NCBI GenBank assembly: GCA_035499215.1
Contig: DATJZH010000332.1
Coordinates: forward strand, 1-7,198
DNA length: 7,198 nt
Reading direction: 5' to 3'
Source of the DNA: DATJZH01 sp035499215
GTDB taxonomy: Bacteria; Actinomycetota; Actinomycetes; Streptosporangiales; Streptosporangiaceae
The notes under the pieces were generated by a model. It saw only the letters and a list, made by a program, of their open reading frames with translations. It had not been told where the DNA came from and did not search any database. Below, in pieces: positions 1-5,388 of the stretch (positions within the stretch are counted from its first letter, which is position 1; each line of letters opens with the position of its first letter). Made by a program: the position numbers and the translations under genes.

Positions 1-1
1 C

Positions 2-220
2 GAGCAGGCCTACGGCCGGCCCGCCACCACCGAAGGACAGGGCGGATCGATTCCCCTGTGCAACGTCCTGCACCAGACATTCCCCGACGCGGAGATCATG
101 CTCACCGGCGTCGAGGAGCCCCGCTGCCTGATCCACGCGCCCAACGAGAGCGTCGACCCGGCCGAGATCGAGCACATGGCCCTCGCCGAGGCGCTGTTCC
201 TCGCCAACTACCCAGCGTGA
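2..220 (+). CDS. M20-family metallopeptidase (dipeptidase-like), C-terminal part
   Basis: This is the last 72 residues of a protein whose start lies left of the window; the frame is open from the first complete codon and ends at TGA 218-220. The fragment carries the M20/M25/M40 C-terminal signature: a GGSIPL motif (residues 14-19 of the fragment), then a hydrophobic strand (EIMLTGV), then LIHAPNES, whose His (fragment residue 45) corresponds to the metal-binding histidine near the C-terminus of M20 dipeptidases, and a closing helix. In this family these residues bring the second domain and the dinuclear zinc site together; such enzymes hydrolyse dipeptides, acylated amino acids or related amides in the cytoplasm. 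Substrate cannot be told from this piece. Codon use is normal for the window, so it looks like an intact gene that is simply cut by the window edge. Confidence 0.85.
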   Translation, partial: EQAYGRPATTEGQGGSIPLCNVLHQTFPDAEIMLTGVEEPRCLIHAPNESVDPAEIEHMALAEALFLANYPA

Positions 221-263
221 GCAATGATCAGCAGCCGGCAGGCGCCAGGTAACCACCCCCGCT

Positions 264-282
264 GCGGCGGCCGGCCCGCCGC
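264..282 (+). terminator. GC-rich hairpin after the M20 gene
   Basis: A perfect 7-bp inverted repeat (GCGGCGG / CCGCCGC, 5-nt loop) lies 44 bases after the M20 stop and about 90 bases before the next start. It has no following T tract, which is common for actinobacterial terminators, so its role as terminator is inferred from position and stem strength only. Confidence 0.35.
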
Positions 283-374
283 CCATACGCCCTCGCATCC
301 ATGCCGGGGACGGGATCGGGAACGGGCCGGCGAGTTCACGGCAGGGCCGAGGCACAGGGAAGGACGGGAACACC

Positions 375-1034
375 GTGATAGATTCCCCCGGCTATAGCGG
401 AACCGGATCGGCAACCGGCGACCAGACTCATACCCTGTTCGGGCAGACGATGGGGTACGTCGCGGTCACGGCCGGGTTCTTCGCGCTCGGCGCCTACCTG
501 GGACGTGATCTGCCGCCCGGGTGGGCCTTCGTGGGGTTCATCGCCGCCTTCGCCTGCCTGATCAGCATGAATTTCGCGGTGCGGCGGTCCGGGCCGCTGA
601 GCGCCGGCCTGCTGTTCGCGGTCGGCCTGCTGCTCGGGCTGGCGATGACGCCGACGCTGGTGTATTACGCGGGCGCGAACCCGCAGGTGCTGTGGCAGGC
701 CGGGGGGGCCACCGCGCTGTTCATCGCCGGCGCCGGCGTGGCCGGCTACGCAACCCGGCGAGATCTGTCCGGGGTCGCCCGCGCGGGCTTCTGGGCGCTC
801 ATCGCGCTGATCGCGCTCGGCATCCTGATGATCTTCATCCAGATCCCGGGTGGCGCGCTGGCCTACTCGGTTCTCGGGCTGGTGATCTTCGCGGGCCTGA
901 CCATGTCCGATTTCCAGCGGCTGCGGCGCTCGACCGACCTCGGCTCGGCGCCGCTGATCGCCGCATCGATCTTCCTCGACGCGCTGAACGTGGTCCAGTT
1001 CTTCCTGCGGATCTTCTCGCGGAATAACGGCTGA
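375..1034 (+). CDS. Bax inhibitor-1/YccA-family integral membrane protein
   Basis: A 219-residue protein, the usual size for bacterial BI-1 (TMBIM/YccA/YetJ) proteins. It has a polar N-terminus of about 25 residues followed by roughly seven hydrophobic segments (about 26-44, 50-68, 76-97, 105-125, 137-156, 161-177 and a less hydrophobic last one at 192-214). Family marks are the GYATRRDLS loop (124-132), GLTMSDFQ (174-181) and IFLDALNVVQFFLRI (199-213). Asp179 and Asp202 sit about where the pH-sensing aspartate pair of Bacillus YetJ lies, so a pH-gated cation/Ca2+ leak through the cell membrane is possible, but the physiological role in actinobacteria is not established. The GTG start at 375 is preceded by a purine-rich stretch (GGAAGGACGGGA, 358-369); the next in-frame ATG is residue 26, inside the first membrane segment, so GTG is preferred. 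It runs into the kinase gene tail to tail, with 39 bases between stops. Confidence 0.88.
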   Translation: MIDSPGYSGTGSATGDQTHTLFGQTMGYVAVTAGFFALGAYLGRDLPPGWAFVGFIAAFACLISMNFAVRRSGPLSAGLLFAVGLLLGLAMTPTLVYYAGANPQVLWQAGGATALFIAGAGVAGYATRRDLSGVARAGFWALIALIALGILMIFIQIPGGALAYSVLGLVIFAGLTMSDFQRLRRSTDLGSAPLIAASIFLDALNVVQFFLRIFSRNNG

Positions 1035-1077
1035 GCGCCAGCAACCAGCCGCCGTATCCTGCAGGCGCAGGGCTCAG
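1031..1077. terminator. Possible bidirectional terminator between convergent genes
   Basis: The 39-bp gap between the BI-1 stop (1032-1034) and the kinase stop (1074-1076) contains an imperfect inverted repeat: GAGCGCC at 1033-1039 faces GGCGC-AGG-GCTC at 1064-1075. With a long loop and a bulge it is weak; the convergent layout is the main reason to propose it. Confidence 0.22.
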
Positions 1078-4000
1078 TGGCTGCCGTCATCGCGCGGCGG
1101 CGGGTTAGCCCGGGTGGCCTGGTCGGAGCCGGTGAGCGGGAGCTCTACGTGCAGGGTGGTCCCCGCTGCGCGGGGGCTGTCGAGGAAGATTTTGCCGCCG
1201 AGCGCCTCCACGCGATCTTTGAGCCCGACCAGGCCGGTGCCGCGGGTGAAGTCGGCGCCGCCGGCGCCGTCGTCGCGGACCACGACGCGCAGGACCTCGC
1301 TGCTGGCCTCGGCGGCGACGGTGATAGCCGAGGCGTGCGCATGCTTGGCCGCATTGGCCAGCGCCTCAGAGACGACGTAGTACGCGCTGACTTCGACCCG
1401 CTCGGGCAGCCGCCCTTCCACCTGCACCTGGAGGTCGACGGGGATCGGGGAGTGGCGGGCGAGCGTCTTCAAGGCTGGGCCGAGACCGCGCTCGGCCAGG
1501 ATCGCGGGGTGGATCCCGCGGGCGTACTCGCGCAGTTCATCGAGCGCACCGTTCAGTCCGGCGGCCACGCGGCCGAGTTCGGTGCCGAGTTCGCCGAGCT
1601 GCGGCGGCATCGCCGCCTGCGCTGCCCGCAGTTGGAGGGTGAGCGAGACGAGCCGCTGCTGGGCGCCGTCGTGCAGGTCGCGCTCGATGCGGCGGCGCGT
1701 CTGGTCGGTCGTGGCGACGATCCGCGCGCGCGAGGCGGTCAGTTCGGCCTGGGCCTCGGCATTGGCGATCGCGGTGGCGACCAGCTCGGTGAAGCCGGCC
1801 ACCCGCTGCTCGGTGTCTGGTGGAAGCCGTCCATGCCGCGCGACGCCGATCACGCCCCACAGCTGGCCCTTGACCACGATCGGAGCAGAGACCGCGGACG
1901 CGTCCGACACCGTCGTGCCGTCCGCGTCGACCCGCGCGGCCTGGCCCGTCCGCTGAACCGACGCGGCGGCAGAGCGGGCGGGCAGCTGGCCGCGCGCTCC
2001 CGGTTCGTCCTGCATCCCGTCTCTCCCCATGAGCGTCGCCTCTCCGTCCGGCCCGAACCGCAGGATTCCCACCACGTCCGAGCCGAAGAGCGCGCCGACC
2101 TCCTTGGCGACCGCAGCGAAGAGCACCGCTGCCGGCTCCCCGCGGGCGACCAGCGTCGCCACCTGCTGCAGCGCGGCCTGCTCGTCGGCGACACGGCGCA
2201 GCTCCATCCGCGCCTGCGCGTTCGCGATCGCGGTGGCGACCAGCTCGGTGAACCCGGCCAGCCGCGCCTCGGTGTCCGCCGGCAGCGGCTCCTCGTGCGT
2301 GGAGTACACGTTCATGAGGCCCCACAGCCGGCCCTCCACACTGATCGGCACACCGACAGCCGCGCGCACGCCCGCGGCGACTGCGGCCGCCGCCGCCGGG
2401 CCGGCGTCCTCGCCGTAGCGGTCGATCCGCGCCGGCCGGCCCGTCTGGAAGACCAGCGTGGGCACGTTCTGTCCCGCGAGGATTTCCCGGGTGCCGACCG
2501 GCACCACGGGGGCGCCGGACCTGGCCCAGGCTGCGACGATCGTCCGCGCGCCGGCCCGGTCGTACCGGCTCATCGCCGTGTAGTCGACGCCCAGCAGCCG
2601 TCCGGCCTCGTCGGTGACCGCTGCGAACACCTCCTCCGGCGGCGCCACCCGGCCCACGAGCGTCGCCACCCGCCGCAGCGCGGCCTGCTCGTCGGCGACA
2701 CGGCGCAGCTCCTCATGCGCTTCGGCGTTGGCGATCGCGGTTGCGGCCAGCTCGGCGAAAGCTGCCAGGCGCTCCTCCATGCCGGGGGCCAGTCCTGCCT
2801 CGCGTGGGCTTCCCAGGGCCATCAGCCCCCAGAGGCGGCCCTCGACGATGATCGGTGCGCCAATAGCCGATCGCATGCCGCCGCTGCGCGCAGTGGCCGT
2901 CACGGAGCTGGGGTCGTCTGCCGCGTACCGGTCGATCCGCGCTGGCCGGCCGGTTTCGAACACCAGTGTGGTCACATTCTGACCGCCGCGTGGGATGCGA
3001 GTGCCGAGGGTAGCTGGCTCGCCGGTCCGGCTCCACGAACCGACCGCCACAGTCACGTCCGGGTCGTACCGGGCCACAGTCGCGGCTTCGGCAGGAAAAA
3101 GGCCGCCCACCTCCTCGGCGACTGCCGCGAAGACCGTGCTCGGCGGCTCCCCGCGGGCGACGAGCGTCGCGACCCGCCGGAGAGCGGCCTGCTCGTCGGC
3201 GACACGGCGCAGCTCCTCGCGCGCCTGGGCGTTGGCGATCGCGGTCGCGACCAGCTCGGTGAACCCGGCCAGCCGGTGCTCGGTCCCGGCCGGGAGCCCG
3301 TCTTCGTGGATCGACGCGACAGTCATCACGCCCCACAGCCGACCCCCAACACTTATCGGCGCCCCGGCCGAGGAACGCGCCCCCGACCCGCGCGCGACCG
3401 CGGTCGCGGCCGCGGCATCATCGGCGAGGCGGTCCACGCGCGCGGGAGCGCTGGTCTCGAACACCAGGGTCGCGACGTTGCGGCCGCCGAGACCCACCCG
3501 GTGCCCGACCCAGGCTGCCTCGCCCGCTTTGGTCCAGCCGCCCACGAACTCGATCGCCTGGCCGGAGCCGTAGCGGCCGACCAGCGCGATGTCAGCGCCA
3601 GGCAGGACCTGCCCGACCTCCTCCGCGACCGCCGAAAAGATCTCACCCGGGGAGGCCGCCTTGGCTACCAGCGCCGCCACTCGCTGCAGCGCCGCCTGCT
3701 CGCGCACGAGCCGCCCGGCCTCCTCACGCATGGCGTGCCCGGCGTCCAGCATGTGCAGCATCCGCATCGTCATCGCTGTTACCCGGGCCATCCCCCCCAG
3801 CAGGCCGGTCTCCTCCCGCGACCAGCCACCCGGCCCTGATCGGGCGAGCACGATGGTGGCCCCGGGCGGATGCTCGAGGGTGGCTGCCGCGGCCGCGCAG
3901 GAGCCGGTCCCGGGCACCTGGAGCCAGGCATCCGCGGCACCGGGCCTCACTGCTCCGAGCTCGGCTGCAGGCGCGCGGCCCTGCGGGTAACCGACCGCCG

Positions 4001-4160
4001 CCACCAGTTCGCCACCGCACACGATCGCGGCCACATCCGCGTCCAGCGCCTCCGCCGCGTGCTCGACCGCCGCACGCGCCGCCGCTGCCTCGGTTTCGGC
4101 GGCCGAGACGGCCGCGATGAACTCAGTGAGCAGCTGCGCCGACCACGCCGAGGCATCCAT
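1074..4160 (-). CDS. Soluble sensor histidine kinase with five GAF-type domains (HisKA_3/HATPase)
   Basis: A cytoplasmic sensor kinase of 1028 residues from ATG 4160 and with no membrane segment. Order of domains: a divergent GAF-like domain (about 13-138), four tandem GAF modules (about 154-322, 323-490, 491-659, 660-804), a HisKA_3 dimerisation domain with the H-box RRIERDLHDGAQQR (phosphoacceptor His830), and a HATPase_c domain (about 919-1011) with N-box SEALANAAKHAHAS (Glu932, Asn936), RDDGAGG and GTGLVGLKDR. Each GAF module repeats LVFET.RPAR.DR and API.V.GRLWG.M; the fourth is shorter and more diverged. No haem ligand, CxxC or chromophore cysteine is obvious, so the signal is unknown. 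The HisKA_3 type normally signals to NarL/LuxR-type regulators; the receiver protein upstream on this strand and the divergent LuxR regulator are candidate partners. Start: ATG 4160 follows TGA of the FIST-like frame by one base, hinting at translational coupling; an in-frame TTG at 4181 with GGGAG nine bases upstream is an alternative (1035 residues). Confidence 0.93.
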   Translation of the reverse strand: MDASAWSAQLLTEFIAAVSAAETEAAAARAAVEHAAEALDADVAAIVCGGELVAAVGYPQGRAPAAELGAVRPGAADAWLQVPGTGSCAAAAATLEHPPGATIVLARSGPGGWSREETGLLGGMARVTAMTMRMLHMLDAGHAMREEAGRLVREQAALQRVAALVAKAASPGEIFSAVAEEVGQVLPGADIALVGRYGSGQAIEFVGGWTKAGEAAWVGHRVGLGGRNVATLVFETSAPARVDRLADDAAAATAVARGSGARSSAGAPISVGGRLWGVMTVASIHEDGLPAGTEHRLAGFTELVATAIANAQAREELRRVADEQAALRRVATLVARGEPPSTVFAAVAEEVGGLFPAEAATVARYDPDVTVAVGSWSRTGEPATLGTRIPRGGQNVTTLVFETGRPARIDRYAADDPSSVTATARSGGMRSAIGAPIIVEGRLWGLMALGSPREAGLAPGMEERLAAFAELAATAIANAEAHEELRRVADEQAALRRVATLVGRVAPPEEVFAAVTDEAGRLLGVDYTAMSRYDRAGARTIVAAWARSGAPVVPVGTREILAGQNVPTLVFQTGRPARIDRYGEDAGPAAAAAVAAGVRAAVGVPISVEGRLWGLMNVYSTHEEPLPADTEARLAGFTELVATAIANAQARMELRRVADEQAALQQVATLVARGEPAAVLFAAVAKEVGALFGSDVVGILRFGPDGEATLMGRDGMQDEPGARGQLPARSAAASVQRTGQAARVDADGTTVSDASAVSAPIVVKGQLWGVIGVARHGRLPPDTEQRVAGFTELVATAIANAEAQAELTASRARIVATTDQTRRRIERDLHDGAQQRLVSLTLQLRAAQAAMPPQLGELGTELGRVAAGLNGALDELREYARGIHPAILAERGLGPALKTLARHSPIPVDLQVQVEGRLPERVEVSAYYVVSEALANAAKHAHASAITVAAEASSEVLRVVVRDDGAGGADFTRGTGLVGLKDRVEALGGKIFLDSPRAAGTTLHVELPLTGSDQATRANPPPRDDGSH
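1740..2183 (-). repeat. Fourth, divergent GAF-module repeat in the kinase gene
   Basis: The last copy of the internal repeat (about residues 660-807 of the kinase). Its 3' end shares with the other copies the block encoding GFTELVATAIANA, and its 5' end the block for DEQAAL..VATLVARGEP. The middle is shortened and lacks the LVFETGRPAR stretch found in the others, with VQRTGQAARVD in its place. Confidence 0.6.
2184..2690 (-). repeat. Third GAF-module repeat unit (about 507 bp)
   Basis: One of three closely similar in-frame units. A 33-bp block encoding the linker ELRRVADEQAA is identical at 2173-2205, 2680-2712 and 3184-3216, that is with spacings of 507 and 504 bases. The protein unit is about 169 residues. 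Confidence 0.75.
2691..3194 (-). repeat. Second GAF-module repeat unit (about 504 bp)
   Basis: In-frame unit of 168 residues with the same linker and GAF core as its neighbours (TTLVFETGRPARIDRYA, GAPIIVEGRLWGLM). Its closing helix reads AELAATAIANAEA where units one and three read TELVATAIANAQA. Confidence 0.75.
3195..3701 (-). repeat. First GAF-module repeat unit (about 507 bp)
   Basis: In-frame unit of about 169 residues beginning at EQAALQRVAAL and ending at the RREELRRVAD-type linker. It has the same core motifs (ATLVFETSAPARVDR, GAPISVGGRLWGVM). The upstream edge is more diverged than the linkers between the other units. Confidence 0.7.
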
Positions 4161-4161
4161 C

Positions 4162-4332
4162 TCAGGCGACCGACAGGACAACCAGGGCCGCTCCCAGGTC
4201 GTGCGCTCGCGGGCAGGAAACGATCAGCAGCTTTGCGTTACCACCCAGCAGCGCCTGGTCGGCCGCCCGCTGACCCGCCCCTGGCCCAGTTCCCTGGGCG
4301 GACCCGGCTCCAAACCAGCGATGAGGTTGCAC
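4162..4332 (-). pseudogene. FIST N-terminal-domain-like remnant, 56 codons
   Basis: A 56-codon frame from GTG 4332 to TGA 4162-4164, one base before the kinase ATG. It contains RWFGAGS near its start, then AADQALLGG, KLLIVSCP and AHDLGAAL. This order resembles the beginning of FIST sensory-domain proteins, which in actinobacteria typically start with RWFG.G.S, then AG..AA..AL, then LL.VF.S..YDL. FIST proteins are several hundred residues long and are often encoded beside signalling genes; here only the first ~50 residues could remain. Third-position G/C in this frame (about three quarters) is visibly lower than in neighbouring genes, fitting decay. It may still be translated as a short leader that couples translation to the kinase. 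The FIST match is from memory of the family, not from an alignment. Alternative: an unrelated small reading frame. Confidence 0.5.
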
Positions 4333-4338
4333 GCAACC
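4325..4338. promoter_or_regulatory. 14-bp near-perfect palindrome at the start of the FIST-like frame
   Basis: GGTTGC-AC-GCAACC is an inverted repeat with 6-bp arms and a 2-base centre. It spans the GTG codon (4330-4332) of the FIST-like frame and lies about 40 bases downstream of a promoter-like element read toward the kinase. It could be an operator or an RNA hairpin over the start; function is inferred. Confidence 0.3.
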
Positions 4339-4533
4339 CCCAAACGTCGGCTTTGCCGATGCTGCAAGACAACTTTACTGACGCTACAGGACGGCTGCTG
4401 CGCTGCCAACCAGGCTCCTTGCCTAACCGCGAACTGTATTCGCCCACGGTCCGGCGTGTTGCGTGTCCTGCGCCGCTGAGCAGGGGGAGATTCGGCGCGA
4501 TGTCGCGTGGGCGGGGAATCATGGCCCCTCTGA
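4333..4533. other. Gap between receiver gene and FIST-like frame
   Basis: Apart from the promoter candidate at 4381-4409, this stretch holds no supported gene. Two short inverted repeats lie just after the receiver stop: GGGG/CCCC at 4513-4528 and CGCGA-TG-TCGCG at 4496-4507. Neither is strong enough to call a terminator, so readthrough from the receiver gene into the kinase remains possible. Confidence 0.5.
4381..4409 (-). promoter_or_regulatory. Candidate promoter for the FIST-like frame and kinase
   Basis: On the minus strand TTGGCA (4404-4409) and TAGCGT (4381-4386) are separated by exactly 17 bases, matching the -35/-10 pattern of the main sigma factor (TTGACA, TAnnnT). Transcription would begin near 4374, about 40 bases before the GTG of the FIST-like frame and about 215 bases before the kinase ATG. 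It would let the kinase be expressed apart from the receiver gene. Confidence 0.4.
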
Positions 4534-4935
4534 TTAGTCTGGGAGACGGCGATGACAGCGCTGGGCGCTCGATGATAATCCCCGTATGAGCCGCCGGATC
4601 GCGCTTGCCGACAGCTCCGACTTGGCCACGAACCCGGCCACCGGCGCCTGCTCGATCAGGTCCGTGAAGTCCGCCTCCGCGTGCGTCGAGATCAAGATGA
4701 TGGCAGGGATGCCCAAGTCCATCCCGGCCAGGCGTTCGGCGAGATCAAAGCCGCTCTCGTGGCCGAGAGCGATGTCCACCAGGATGACCTCGGGGCGCAG
4801 CTCCTGCGCTTTCCGCAGCGCATCGGCGCTGGCCGACGCGACGCCCACCACCGTCATCCCCTCCCGCTCAAGCAGGCTGGTGGCTGCTTCGAGAAAGGAT
4901 GCGCTGTCGTCGACGATCAGGCACTGGAGCGACAC
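4534..4935 (-). CDS. Stand-alone receiver-domain response regulator (CheY-like)
   Basis: A 133-residue protein from GTG 4935 consisting of one REC domain and a short basic tail. It begins VSLQCLIVDDS, as these actinobacterial receivers do. The acidic pair Asp9/Asp10, phosphoacceptor Asp54 (in LVDIALG), Ser83 (ILIST) and Lys105 (FVAKSEL) are all present, so it should be phosphorylated. There is no output domain: it would act by protein contact or as a relay or phosphate sink in the cytoplasm. It is read in the same direction as the multi-GAF kinase, 370-odd bases upstream, and is the closest candidate partner. Start is uncertain: neither GTG 4935 nor the in-frame ATG 4971 (12 residues longer) has a clear Shine-Dalgarno sequence; GTG fits the family N-terminus. 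The frame stays open far upstream, but that extension has no protein-like composition. A plus-strand promoter-like element lies just past its 3' end. Confidence 0.88.
   Translation of the reverse strand: MSLQCLIVDDSASFLEAATSLLEREGMTVVGVASASADALRKAQELRPEVILVDIALGHESGFDLAERLAGMDLGIPAIILISTHAEADFTDLIEQAPVAGFVAKSELSASAIRRLIRGLSSSAQRCHRRLPD
4552..4586 (+). promoter_or_regulatory. Promoter-like element pointing antisense into the receiver gene
   Basis: ATGACA (4552-4557) and GATAAT (4574-4579) are 16 bases apart, five of six matches to TTGACA and a near-consensus -10. Six bases after the -10 comes ATG (4586), so a transcript could start at or next to that ATG. The frame that opens there runs antisense through the receiver gene and has the composition of a shadow frame, so an antisense RNA is more likely than a protein. 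Confidence 0.4.
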
Positions 4936-5035
4936 CCAAGTAGGGTGGCATGCGCAGCCGGCCGGGCGCATTGCAGCTAGCAGGAATATTGCTCTTCGGG
5001 GACCGGATCTTCCAGCCGCCCTCACCAGCGGGGTC

Positions 5036-5195
5036 TCACATCTTCGCGAACGCGATCGCGGTGTCGAGCGGGTTGTCCTTCGGCGGGGCGTTGAAGGCGG
5101 CCTCGTCGTCGTTGGTGACCGGGCTGACGGTCCTGTACCGGGAGAGCTGCCGGGCGGCTGCGCCCGAGTTCTGGCTGGGGTTGCCGGGCAGGTGG
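5036..5195 (-). pseudogene. 3' end of an unidentified coding sequence (orphan fragment)
   Basis: On the minus strand about 50 codons ending at TGA 5036-5038 have almost only G or C in the third position (from about CTG at 5188 to the stop), the pattern of a real gene here. The peptide includes NPSQNSGAAARQLSRY, then RTVSPVTNDDEAAFN, then KDNPLDTAIAFAKM at the end. I do not recognise the family. No ATG, GTG or TTG start occurs in this frame within the fragment, and upstream of about 5195 the frame loses its G/C bias and turns into Pro/Arg-rich sequence running under the LuxR-type regulator's promoter. It therefore looks like the surviving C-terminus of a gene whose 5' part was lost or replaced. 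The same bases read on the plus strand also give an open frame, but with poor third-position bias. Confidence 0.45.
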
Positions 5196-5349
5196 GTGTG
5201 TGCTCTCTCGTGGCGAGCTGGGGGGCGGCCGGGCGGCCGGGGGGCTGGCGTTGCTGATCTGTGGCGCAGGCACCGATGGTACCGGCGGGTGGGCGGGCAT
5301 GGCGCCGTGCGCGGCCCGGGCGCCTGGCGGGGCCGCCAGCAGCTGGCTG
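5196..5349. other. G-rich spacer before the LuxR-type regulator
   Basis: Between the orphan coding fragment and the promoter of the regulator lies very G-rich plus-strand sequence with several runs of four to six G. I see no gene, tRNA or clear site in it. A plus-strand frame from ATG 5200 is continuous with the regulator but encodes Gly/Ala-rich low-complexity sequence and is not part of the protein. Confidence 0.5.
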
Positions 5350-5388
5350 TCGACGGGTGGAGGGCGGGGGCTGATAATCGTTATCGTG
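5350..5388 (+). promoter_or_regulatory. Leaderless promoter with overlapping palindrome, LuxR-type regulator
   Basis: TCGACG (5350-5355), a 17-base spacer and GATAAT (5373-5378) form a good -35/-10 pair. The G of the GTG start (5386) falls seven bases after the -10, just where transcription should begin, so the mRNA is probably leaderless. The bases from the -10 to the start form GATAA-TCG-TTATC (5373-5385), a palindrome placed to let a bound regulator block RNA polymerase; autoregulation is an inference. Confidence 0.55.

Noticed and set aside
1740..3701. Regular repeats as a CRISPR array or tandem noncoding repeat
   Set aside because: The period is about 505 bases, in frame and coding for GAF domains; no short repeat-spacer pattern exists.
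1077..3839. A 920-codon open frame on the plus strand opposite the kinase gene
   Set aside because: It is the antisense reading of a high-GC gene: His/Arg/Gly/Asp-rich, with no recognisable domain, while the minus strand encodes clear GAF and kinase motifs.
3870..4589. 239-residue plus-strand frame over the kinase 5' end and the following gap
   Set aside because: Composition of a shadow frame, opposite the kinase N-terminus; no family features.
4586..5257. 223-residue plus-strand frame starting at the promoter-like ATG
   Set aside because: Ser/Arg/Ala-rich composition antisense to the receiver gene; no domain visible. Only the promoter-like element in front of it is retained.
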